Assembly (NCBI RefSeq): GCF_010692725.1 | Contig: NZ_JAAFZB010000096.1 | Span: 186,001-250,000 of the forward strand | DNA: 64,000 nt | Reading direction: 5' to 3' | DNA from: Flavihumibacter soli | GTDB lineage: Bacteria; Bacteroidota; Bacteroidia; Sphingobacteriales; Sphingobacteriaceae | Shown here: in pieces, positions 25,930-33,450 of the stretch | Numbering within the stretch: the first letter of the stretch is position 1 | Layout: each line of letters opens with the position of its first letter | Translations under genes and position numbers: made by a program | The notes under the pieces: model-generated | Database searches by the model: none | Told to the model about the DNA's origin: nothing | What the model saw: the letters and a program-made list of their open reading frames with translations, nothing else

Positions 25930-27249
25930 CTACATAACTGTAAATTGAATACGGGTCTGGAATAGATTGACGCCACCCTTCAAATTATACCGGTCCAGTT
26001 CGCCATAGCCATAAATAAACTCCATCCGCATGATCTTTGTCATATACCAGTTCACCATCGGAGTAATACGCCAGAATTTCCCTCCCTGTACAGATTTATC
26101 ATTCAGATCCAGGCTGGATAAGCGGAGAACCGCTTCCCATTCCCCCCACCCGCCGTTAAAAACAGATTTTTTTACAGGTACAAATCCAAAAACACTCGAA
26201 ACAGTCGTGTAAGGACGTTTGGTGGGCGTTAAAAACAAACTCACGACTGCATCTCCGCCATAGAATGTATGATCCTCAAAGTCATCTGATTTAAAACTAT
26301 GCATCATCACTTCCGAACCGATCATGAATCTCCCGCTGCTGTAGTATAATTCGGCACCGATATGGGTGGAATGATCCGCTTGAAACGAGCCGGTATTAAT
26401 AATCTGCGGAGCAGGATTAGATTCAGGTCGCGACTTTAAGGTAATTTGCCCATCCACAGGCTTACCATAACGGAGATTGGCGGCTACATGTACTACTTTG
26501 TTGTTTTCTTTTTCATAATAGGGCAACCACCCAACCCGACCTGCCAATTGCCAGGCAAAAGTGGAGAACCCCTGGCCTTCCGAAAAAACATCATTGTAGT
26601 ACCCCAGGTTCCAGAAGACTCTCGGTTTTGGCAGGGAACCAAACCATTTTATGCCATCTGCCAAAATCGGGATAACATCCAGCGCCATCTGTCTTTCCCC
26701 GGTCCATGGAGAATGGCCATTCATCACTTTGACCATCGAATATCCTTCCTTGGTACGGCCGATAAAAATATTCCCGGCCAATTCAGGCACACCGATAGTA
26801 AGCCCGGTTTCACGCAGCATCCAGATCTTATCATCGCCTTCATACATGTAAGCGACTTTCCATGAGAGGGACCTTTTTTTGTTTTTTAGTACCCCGCTCA
26901 TCAGGAGCCGGGCATCCCTTGTCTCGAACTTAGATTCAAAATTTAACCCGGCTGTATCCATCTGCTGGCTGAACACGTCACTTTGGCTGAATGCAGCAAG
27001 ATCCCCGATATACCCGAAGCCAATCTTTAAGGTCGAAAAACGACCATCAAATTCATTCCATGGTAGTTTTTTCACCAGCGAATCCTCAGGCGGAATGGTG
27101 AGAACTAATCCTTCAGTACCGTCAGGAACGGTTTTTTTTTCCTGACCAAAGGATTGAAAAGGCAGACAATAGATCGCCACCAAAAGGAGAATCAGGAGCG
27201 GCAGAGTTCTGGATTGTTGCCTTCGGCCTTGAATGCTTAAGTTTTCCAT
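25930..27249 (-). CDS. Phosphate-selective-porin-like protein, paralogue B
   Basis: Encodes 439 aa. A basic N-region (MENLSIQGRRQQSRTLP) precedes the hydrophobic signal core LLILLLVAIYCLPFQSFGQ. It is followed by the same modules as paralogue A (FIGRTKEGYSMVKVMNGH, PILADGIKWFGSLPKPRV, YYSSGRFMIGSEVMMHSF, FIYGYGELDRYNLKGG), ending IQFTVM. It starts 42 bp after the aspartase stop, so the two genes are co-transcribed. A fragment of a third paralogue survives at 24185-24282. Confidence 0.8.
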   Translation of the reverse strand: MENLSIQGRRQQSRTLPLLILLLVAIYCLPFQSFGQEKKTVPDGTEGLVLTIPPEDSLVKKLPWNEFDGRFSTLKIGFGYIGDLAAFSQSDVFSQQMDTAGLNFESKFETRDARLLMSGVLKNKKRSLSWKVAYMYEGDDKIWMLRETGLTIGVPELAGNIFIGRTKEGYSMVKVMNGHSPWTGERQMALDVIPILADGIKWFGSLPKPRVFWNLGYYNDVFSEGQGFSTFAWQLAGRVGWLPYYEKENNKVVHVAANLRYGKPVDGQITLKSRPESNPAPQIINTGSFQADHSTHIGAELYYSSGRFMIGSEVMMHSFKSDDFEDHTFYGGDAVVSLFLTPTKRPYTTVSSVFGFVPVKKSVFNGGWGEWEAVLRLSSLDLNDKSVQGGKFWRITPMVNWYMTKIMRMEFIYGYGELDRYNLKGGVNLFQTRIQFTVM

Positions 27250-27291
27250 AGGTGATTTCAGGCGGCTGATCTCAAACGAAGGTTAAATCCT

Positions 27292-28755
27292 TTACTGTTT
27301 CTGGCCGGTCAAAGTAGCAGGGTTCATTAGCTTCTTGATCTCGTCTTCAGTCATCAACTTCTTTTCACGTATCAACTCAAGAATTCCTTTACCGGATGCC
27401 AGAGCTTCCTTCGCCAGTTCTGTCGTTTTTTCATATCCGAGCACCGGGTTCAATGCGGTTACAATCCCCACTGTCGTTTCTATATAACGTTCCAGAACTT
27501 TCTCATTAGCGGTGATCCCATCGATACAATTTTTACGGAACAAAGGCAGTGACTTATAAAAAAGCGCTTGCGATTCCATGATAGCGACGGCAACCACGGG
27601 CTCGTATGCATTTAATTGCAGCAAACCATCCTGTGAAGCTATGGTCACCGTTACATCATTACCGATAACTTTAAAGCATATCTGGTTCATTAGCTCGGGC
27701 ATAACAGGATTTACCTTCCCGGGCATAATCGAAGAGCCTGGCTGAAGTGCAGGCAAATTGATCTCAAAAATACCGTTGCGCGGACCCGATGCCAGGAAGA
27801 TCAGGTCGCTGCTGATCTTAGATAAGGCAACAGCATAATTTTTCAACGCGGCAGAGTACATGACAAAGGCCTGCATGCTGCTGGTTGCGGCAACCAGATC
27901 CTTGGCTAAGTGCATAGGTTTACCGGTGATTTTCGCGAGATGAACCGCACATTTTTCAGCATAGCCGGGAGATGCCGTTAAACCAGTACCAATAGCTGTG
28001 GCACCCATATTCTCTTCGTACAAATAGGCTTCCGTTTTGCGGAGAATGTCAATGGCGGCATCAAGCTGGTTGCCAAAACCATGAAATTCCTGGCCAAGCG
28101 TCATTGGCACCGCGTCCTGGCCTTCTGTACGACCCATCTTCAGCAGGTCTTTAAACTGATCTCCTTTTTTGTGAAAAGCCTGTGAGAGCGCCTGCGCTTC
28201 TTTTATCAATTTATCATTATGTAATAACAGGGCGACATGAATGGTGGTAGGGTACACATCATTAGTTGACTGACCCATGTTCAGATCATCATGGGGTTCA
28301 ATAAACTGGTACTCGCCTTTTTTCTTGCCCATCATTTCGAGGGCAATATTTGCCAGTACTTCATTGGCATTCATATTAGCGGATGTTCCGGCACCACCCT
28401 GGTACAGATCAGTCAGAAACTGGTCATGATATTTTCCATCGATCACAGCCTGGCAGGCTTTTTCAATGGCGGCAAGCCTGTCCTTTTTTAATCTTCCTAC
28501 ATCCGCATTAGCACGGGCAGCAGCCAGCTTGACCATCGCATAAGCCCGTACATAGTCGGGATAAAAATTTGTTTTTACACCGCTGACCTGGAAATTCTCA
28601 AGTGCCCTGAGTGTTTGCACGCCATAATAGGCATCAAAAGGAATTTCCTTCTTACCCAGCAAGTCACTTTCTGTGCGGGTTTTTTGAGCCTGCGTAGCCT
28701 GAACGCTAACCAGCAACAATAACGGCAATAGCTGTATATATTTTAGCTGTTTCAT
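27292..28755 (-). CDS. aspA: Aspartate ammonia-lyase with a signal peptide
   Basis: Encodes 487 aa. It catalyses L-aspartate to fumarate plus ammonia. The fumarase/aspartase signature GSSIMPGKVNP is at residues 340-350, with HDDLNMGQSTNDVYPT (substrate-binding region), GRTEGQDAVPMTLGQEF and MGATAIGTGLTASPGY, which point to aspartase rather than fumarase. Unusually, the N-terminus is a signal peptide (MKQLKYIQLLPLLLLVSVQA, cut at TQA-Q), followed directly by the normal aspartase start (RTESDLLGKKEIPFDAYYGV). The enzyme should therefore act in the periplasm. It lies 99 bp downstream of the exported asparaginase, which would supply its substrate. Confidence 0.94.
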   Translation of the reverse strand: MKQLKYIQLLPLLLLVSVQATQAQKTRTESDLLGKKEIPFDAYYGVQTLRALENFQVSGVKTNFYPDYVRAYAMVKLAAARANADVGRLKKDRLAAIEKACQAVIDGKYHDQFLTDLYQGGAGTSANMNANEVLANIALEMMGKKKGEYQFIEPHDDLNMGQSTNDVYPTTIHVALLLHNDKLIKEAQALSQAFHKKGDQFKDLLKMGRTEGQDAVPMTLGQEFHGFGNQLDAAIDILRKTEAYLYEENMGATAIGTGLTASPGYAEKCAVHLAKITGKPMHLAKDLVAATSSMQAFVMYSAALKNYAVALSKISSDLIFLASGPRNGIFEINLPALQPGSSIMPGKVNPVMPELMNQICFKVIGNDVTVTIASQDGLLQLNAYEPVVAVAIMESQALFYKSLPLFRKNCIDGITANEKVLERYIETTVGIVTALNPVLGYEKTTELAKEALASGKGILELIREKKLMTEDEIKKLMNPATLTGQKQ

Positions 28756-28854
28756 GTTATCAAATTTTTAGTCTCAAGAAAGAACCGGTAACCAGACAAT
28801 TACGCCCGGATCACAAACCTGGTCGCGATTGGCTTCAGTGAATCCGTTCAGAAA

Positions 28855-29904
28855 TTAATACTTAAAGAACAGATCCTGGAGCTGCTTTTTGTCTTTTGAC
28901 CTTGTCAGACCAAGCATTAATAAGATCCTTGCTTTTTGAGGCGTAAGATCATCCGAAACGATGGTCCCCAGCTGGTCATCATTGATCTCATCGTGCAGCA
29001 CAACCCTGCCTGACGGAGTACGGCTCGCACGGCATACAATCACGCCTGCGGCTACAGCACGCTTTACAGCCTCAGTATAAGCCTTGTTAAAGTTTCCGTT
29101 TCCGACACCTGCAATGACAATTCCGTCGACTTTTTTCCCAACCAGCATATCGATCTGGTCAGATGGTGCATCGGCATACATATAGACGATATCCACGCGT
29201 GGCAATTTGGTATCGGCTGTTATTTGAATAGGTTTTACCGGTTGCACTTCCCGGGTTGAAGTAGCATAATATTCTACCCTGCCATCGTAAGCCTGGCCCA
29301 CCGGTCCTGTGTTGGGTGAACCGAAAGCATTTGTCTTGGTTGTACTTAATTTCATAACGTCCCGGGCATCGAAGATCCCTTCGTTAAAACTCACCAATAC
29401 ACCCCTGCCTTTGCTTTTAGGGTTGGCAGCGATAGTGATCGCGTCGTAAAGATTCTTCGGACCATCGGCGCTGATCGCGGTGGCCGGACGCATGGAACCG
29501 GTAAGTACAACGGGCTTATCGGACGTTAGAACCAGGTCGAGGAAATAGCCGGTTTCTTCCTGTGTATCTGTGCCATGTGTGACTACAATTCCCTCCGCTT
29601 CGTTATTCTTGAAAATTTGATTCGCACGGATTGCCAGCTTTTTCCAGATATCCACGGTCATGTCCTGACTACCCACGGATGCTATTTGCTCACCCGTAAT
29701 ATCGGCAACCTTTTTTATACTGGGTATGGTACCTATCAAATCCTCGATTGGAATTTTCCCGGCTTCATAACCAGCCCTGTCGGCGGATGCGCCTGCGCCT
29801 GCAATAGTCCCCCCGGTTGCTAAAATAATCACCCTGGGTAACTTCTGGGCCCAGGCCGGAGCTATGATTGTGCAAATGATTAATATTACAAATAGCTTTT
29901 TCAT
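28855..29904 (-). CDS. ansB: Type II (periplasmic) asparaginase
   Basis: Encodes 349 aa from the ATG at 29904 (MKKLFVILIICTIIAPAWAQ), which gives the signal peptide; 13 upstream in-frame codons are ignored. It hydrolyses asparagine to aspartate and ammonia. Catalytic motifs are LATGGTIAG (Thr33) and VVTHGTDTQEET (Thr112, Asp113), with VLTGSMRPATAISADGPKNL and the C-terminal RTPSGRV. Length and motifs fit the type II enzymes. It lies 44 bp after the porin gene and before the exported aspartase, so Asn to Asp to fumarate is encoded in consecutive genes. Confidence 0.95.
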   Translation of the reverse strand: MKKLFVILIICTIIAPAWAQKLPRVIILATGGTIAGAGASADRAGYEAGKIPIEDLIGTIPSIKKVADITGEQIASVGSQDMTVDIWKKLAIRANQIFKNNEAEGIVVTHGTDTQEETGYFLDLVLTSDKPVVLTGSMRPATAISADGPKNLYDAITIAANPKSKGRGVLVSFNEGIFDARDVMKLSTTKTNAFGSPNTGPVGQAYDGRVEYYATSTREVQPVKPIQITADTKLPRVDIVYMYADAPSDQIDMLVGKKVDGIVIAGVGNGNFNKAYTEAVKRAVAAGVIVCRASRTPSGRVVLHDEINDDQLGTIVSDDLTPQKARILLMLGLTRSKDKKQLQDLFFKY

Positions 29905-29948
29905 AACTTTTAATTTTAGGTTGATTCTATAGTTTTTTGACAAGCGGT

Positions 29949-31151
29949 CTAGTCGTTAGATTTAAAAAACGACTGCGAGAAGTTGTACTTGAATGAAAAC
30001 TGGATCTTTGAAATGTCTGTACTCCAGCCATCGCTGAAATTTTCGCGGTCACCCCACTGGAACTCTGCGCCTACCATGGCGTTTTTAACCGGGTAATACA
30101 TGAGATTACCGACTATGTATTGTCCTTTCTTGAATGCATTAGGGGCCTGGGCATCCGAATTATCAATGTCGATCATAGAGTACCCGATAGCGGTGCTGAA
30201 TTTTTCATTCCAGTTATGATCAATGAAAGCGGAAATTCCTGTAACGGGCAAAGCAACACCTTCTACAGGTGAGAGCGTATTCCCTGGATTATTTTTGATG
30301 CCCACATCGACCGGGGCATCATTCATGTAGTTCTGTACACCTTCGCCGTAAAGGACCGAGCCCCGGAAAACGGTAGTGGTCCCCAACTTCAGGTTGGTGC
30401 TCAGGTTCAGGCCCCAGCCCAGCGCATCGCCCGACAGGTCGAATGCGTCCGTCCCAAGATCTTCCCATTCGATACTGCGCAGGATCCCGGCCAACTCGAC
30501 ATAACCAAATGCACCCCCGTGGCGGTATTCAGCCGAAAAATCGGGCAACTTAAATCGCGGTCTAACATCCGCTAATTCAATCCGACCTGCGTAGACCCCC
30601 TGGTCGGCACTGGCGCCGGGTCTTTCCAGGGCAAAGGTCAAGCGGCTATCCCCCTGGATGGGCATAAAGCGTACCTGTACGTTACGGAAAAAGGCCATCC
30701 CGGTAGGTCCCCAGTATTCGACTGTGTTGGGGAAGACATCAATATCCATGAAGGGACTCCAGTATTGGCCTGCACCCCATTTTCCGAGTTCCGCATAGGC
30801 ATGCCGTAAACGGATGGTGGTTTGCCCGGCATCAACCCCTGTACCAAACATCTCAAACTCGAAATGTGTCCGCAATTCCCCCAGATCGGTCTGAAAATAG
30901 TTCTTGAAACCCAACCGAGTCTGACGCACGGAGAAATAGGTATTCCCATCCGTTCCGAATTCATTTTCAAAGGACGCCAGTTTAGTAGGACGAACCACAT
31001 CAAACCAGTCAGGATGGATCTGGCCAAAATTGTACCCGGCGTCCATCATGATGAACCCATAGATCTCCATGGTTTTCTGTTTTTGTTCGTCCTGCGAATA
31101 TGCATGCAGTGTGACGACCATGCATATCAAAAATCCAAATAATCTTTTCAT
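29949..31151 (-). CDS. Outer-membrane porin heading the asparaginase operon
   Basis: Encodes 400 aa from the ATG at 31151 (MKRLFGFLICMVVTLHAYSQ); the frame is open 21 codons further but without signal function. The mature chain is a 16-strand-like porin: EIYGFIMMDAGYNFGQIHPD, FSVRQTRLGFKNYFQTDLG, LRTHFEFEMFG, YAELGKWGAGQYWSPFMDID, MVGAEFQWGDRENF and the C-terminal IQFSFKYNFSQSFF. This resembles DcaP-like/trimeric porins with an NYFQ-type N-terminal strand. The substrate is unknown; the operon suggests asparagine or aspartate/fumarate. It is the first gene after regulatory site copy 8. Confidence 0.8.
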   Translation of the reverse strand: MKRLFGFLICMVVTLHAYSQDEQKQKTMEIYGFIMMDAGYNFGQIHPDWFDVVRPTKLASFENEFGTDGNTYFSVRQTRLGFKNYFQTDLGELRTHFEFEMFGTGVDAGQTTIRLRHAYAELGKWGAGQYWSPFMDIDVFPNTVEYWGPTGMAFFRNVQVRFMPIQGDSRLTFALERPGASADQGVYAGRIELADVRPRFKLPDFSAEYRHGGAFGYVELAGILRSIEWEDLGTDAFDLSGDALGWGLNLSTNLKLGTTTVFRGSVLYGEGVQNYMNDAPVDVGIKNNPGNTLSPVEGVALPVTGISAFIDHNWNEKFSTAIGYSMIDIDNSDAQAPNAFKKGQYIVGNLMYYPVKNAMVGAEFQWGDRENFSDGWSTDISKIQFSFKYNFSQSFFKSND

Positions 31152-31332
31152 GACATTGATTTTGTATAAGATGTTCATAAGCTTGATATTATAGACAAGG
31201 ATCCGGAAGACCAACAGATGTACGTTGTGACGACTCTTACCGGATAAAAAGAGGATCAGAATTAAGCCCTACAGAGTAGGTGAATAGTATTTGCCTGAAT
31301 AAAATTAACAAGCCTTAAAGCAAGTACATCTA

Positions 31333-31359
31333 CACAATTCTATCATGTTTGTGCACGAT
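31333..31359 (-). promoter_or_regulatory. Shared 27-bp regulatory site, copy 8
   Basis: On the minus strand: ATCGTG (31354-31359), GTGCA, CAAACAT, GATAGAAT (31337-31344) and ATTGTG (31333-31338). It lies about 180 bp upstream of the porin ATG at 31151 and is almost identical over 85 bp to the region before the glutaminase. The remaining bases of the 377-bp gap (31152-31528) show no gene. Confidence 0.78.
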
Positions 31360-31528
31360 GTTAGTAATCGAAACTTTAGCCATTCGAATTACCGGACTAA
31401 GGCCTCCAGCGTCGAAACCTGTATCTCAAAAGTTTTACCGAGCCAAATATTTTTGACAAGAGATAAAGGATCAGGAATGTCATTGTCAAAATTGATCCTG
31501 CCGTCGGTTTGACTAATTGATGATCGTT

Positions 31529-32149
31529 TTAAAAAGCCAGCCCAAGAGTAAAGGCGAAATGCTGCCAGCTGTCCTGGTCATTGAATATTTCAGAGCCGAC
31601 GGTATTATAGTTGTATGAAACATTCAAAAAGGCGCCGATGTCGGAATTAAACTGTTTTATCAGACCAACCTCCGGCTTGACCACGAAGCCCCAGCTCTCG
31701 GCTGAAAACTGGTAAATATTCGCGAAGTGCCTTTCATCGCTGTACTGGGTACCAAGGCCCAGTCCTACATAAGGAGTCACACCTGTTGCGGGCTTGTAGT
31801 AATGAACAGTGGCCGTGATAGGTACGGTATAGAAAGTGCGTATCAGGTCGCTGGTAACGGCACCGGTTCCGTCAGGCTTTTGATAGGTTGTAGGAGGAAT
31901 GTATTCCTCAAAGGAATTCCAGCTGGCGCTGATACCAACAGATAAATTTGGTTTGATCATTCGCCGGTAATCGAGGGTACCGCCCCGCCAGCTTGTTTCC
32001 GACAGGAAGTCTCCATTGGATGGAAGCCCTACCTGGTAACCGACCAGGAACTGATCAGTCTTTAGTTTGCTGGTGCTCAACTCCGGTTGCGCATAGGCAA
32101 TATTAATGATCGAGCAGATAGTCAATATAAAAAGGATTGCTGTTTTCAT
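31529..32149 (-). CDS. Outer-membrane beta-barrel protein
   Basis: Encodes 206 aa from the ATG at 32149 (MKTAILFILTICSIINIAYA-Q), chosen for the signal peptide; the longer frame overlaps the upstream gene. The strand pattern (QFLVGYQVGLPSNGDFLS, LSVGISASWNSFEEYI, VTPYVGLGLGTQYSD, FVVKPEVGLIKQFN, GAFLNVSYNYNTVG) and the C-terminal FALTLGLAF fit a small eight-strand OmpA/OmpW-like barrel. It lies 85 bp after the DUF4136 lipoprotein gene and is probably in the same unit. Confidence 0.72.
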   Translation of the reverse strand: MKTAILFILTICSIINIAYAQPELSTSKLKTDQFLVGYQVGLPSNGDFLSETSWRGGTLDYRRMIKPNLSVGISASWNSFEEYIPPTTYQKPDGTGAVTSDLIRTFYTVPITATVHYYKPATGVTPYVGLGLGTQYSDERHFANIYQFSAESWGFVVKPEVGLIKQFNSDIGAFLNVSYNYNTVGSEIFNDQDSWQHFAFTLGLAF

Positions 32150-32234
32150 AACTTTAGTGTTAATGAGTGTGATTTGGAGCACCGCGTAGGTGTCCGAAAT
32201 AGTGATCGTGTAATTCTGAGATTCTGAGATATTA

Positions 32235-32864
32235 TTAATTCGTGGATAGGTATTCAGACTGGGCAAAAGCCTGGTCAACGGCATTAATTCCGCGCTGCAC
32301 ATTGGCGTCAAGGCTGTCGCCTATGATACCAAGAGAGGTAATATTCCATACCGCCTTGTACTGCTGATTGATGGCCGCGTTTTTCAGGTCATACATATCG
32401 ACGATCAGCGTCCCGGTATTATAGACATAGGTTGTCGACCACCCATAGTAATAAGGGTAGTAGGATCCCCAATACCATGGATCATACCAGCCGTAATAAC
32501 CACCCCACCAGCCGGGATAATAGTATGATTCAATATTCAGAACCTTAACAATACCGATCTGGATCCCAAGGTCGGCCTGCCTTCTTATGTTAGTAACTGT
32601 ATAGCCTCTGGCGACCATGTTCGCCCTGACACTCTCTACGAGTTGCTGGGCACTCGGCCCGGTCAGGATACTGTCCTCATCTGTTCCCCCGAGGTTGGCG
32701 ACCGTGTCGGAGATATAGAAGGTTTCATACGTATTGAACTGGGCGGTCGGATCAACATTCGTGGAGACTATCAGATCGGAGGATAGGTCATCGAAGTCCG
32801 GATCTTTTCGACAGGAGGTGGCAGCGATAACAATTGACACCCCGATAAGGAAATACTTTTTCAT
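32235..32864 (-). CDS. DUF4136 lipoprotein
   Basis: Encodes 209 aa. The lipobox is at AATSC (Cys18). The mature chain has DUF4136 features: FNTYETFYISD, a conserved VESVRANMVARGYTV and the C-terminal GTLIVDMYDLKNAAINQQYK followed by IQRGINAVDQAF-like helices. A Tyr/Trp/Gly/Pro-rich insert (YYYPGWWGGYYGWYDPWYWG) sits in the middle. Function is unknown; the family is lipid-anchored in the envelope. A site copy lies about 215 bp upstream. Confidence 0.82.
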   Translation of the reverse strand: MKKYFLIGVSIVIAATSCRKDPDFDDLSSDLIVSTNVDPTAQFNTYETFYISDTVANLGGTDEDSILTGPSAQQLVESVRANMVARGYTVTNIRRQADLGIQIGIVKVLNIESYYYPGWWGGYYGWYDPWYWGSYYPYYYGWSTTYVYNTGTLIVDMYDLKNAAINQQYKAVWNITSLGIIGDSLDANVQRGINAVDQAFAQSEYLSTN

Positions 32865-33079
32865 ATGTATTATATTTAGTAGTTTATTTCATTCGATTGT
32901 GCGCCCTTAGCCCTGGTAAGGATCTTTGGGATCAATGAGCTTAGCAATCTTGTCTTTCATGTCAAGCAGGCTGTACTTTCTTTGTTATTAGAATTTCTAA
33001 TAAGCAAATGATCCTTTAACTGCTTTCCTGATGGTGTTTGCTCCTATCAAAATTAGCGGTTTGCCAGAGTGGACATTTA

Positions 33080-33106
33080 CACGATATTCTCTAATTATTG
33101 CACGAT
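33080..33106 (-). promoter_or_regulatory. Shared 27-bp regulatory site, copy 9
   Basis: On the minus strand this copy has two perfect ATCGTG half-sites exactly 21 bp apart (33101-33106 and 33080-33085). GTGCA is present but the inner box reads GAGAATAT instead of GATAGAAT. It lies about 215 bp upstream of the DUF4136 gene. This copy defines the direct-repeat structure of the motif. Confidence 0.65.
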
Positions 33107-33125
33107 GATAGTAAGGAGGCGGAAG

Positions 33126-33215
33126 GATGGAAGATGGAGATGGAAGATGGAGATGGAAGATGGAAGTTAAAAGCTGAGAGCCGAAAGCTGAAAGCAGAGA
33201 GCTGAAACCTGATAA
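33126..33215. repeat. 13-bp tandem repeat and GAAAGCTG-type array
   Basis: Three perfect 13-mers GATGGAAGATGGA start at 33126, 33139 and 33152. They run into an imperfect array of AAGCTGA/GAAAGC steps up to about 33210. Together with site copy 9 and an open frame, this fills the 560-bp interval 32865-33424. A 25-codon open stretch ending KIAKLIDPKDPYQG at about 32909 may be the tail of a lost gene. Confidence 0.8.
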
Positions 33216-33240
33216 GGTTGAAGCATGGCGGTAAATCAAT

Positions 33241-33450
33241 TCAACCGCCGAATGCATCCGTCTTTTCCCTGACCATCCTGCGCATACGCGCTTTCTCCAG
33301 GGTGAAGGGAGAGTCTTCTGCGTCTGCAAGCTTTTCGGAACTTTGCACGTGTTTTTGTTCTTTATCCTGCCTGGCGATCAATAGCCGTGTAGCCTGTCCG
33401 CTGAATCCTTCCTTGTCAGAGTATCTAATTTCTCTGTGCAGGTGTAATAT
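33241..33450 (-). other. Open frame in +1 overlap with the HtrA-like gene
   Basis: Directly behind the protease gene and overlapping its last bases, the +1 frame is open for 69 codons with protein-like composition (RLLIARQDKEQKHVQSSEK, then SPFTLEKARMRRMVREK) and stops at 33241. It has no ATG; TTG (33379-33381) or GTG (33346-33348) are the only starts. It may be a small gene with a rare start, or a C-terminal tail severed from the protease by a frameshift. No homologue is recognised. Confidence 0.35.

Noticed and set aside
32997-33329. Minus-strand frame of 110 codons over the repeat and site region
   Set aside because: It is produced by the 13-bp repeats and other low-complexity sequence, and it crosses the regulatory site.
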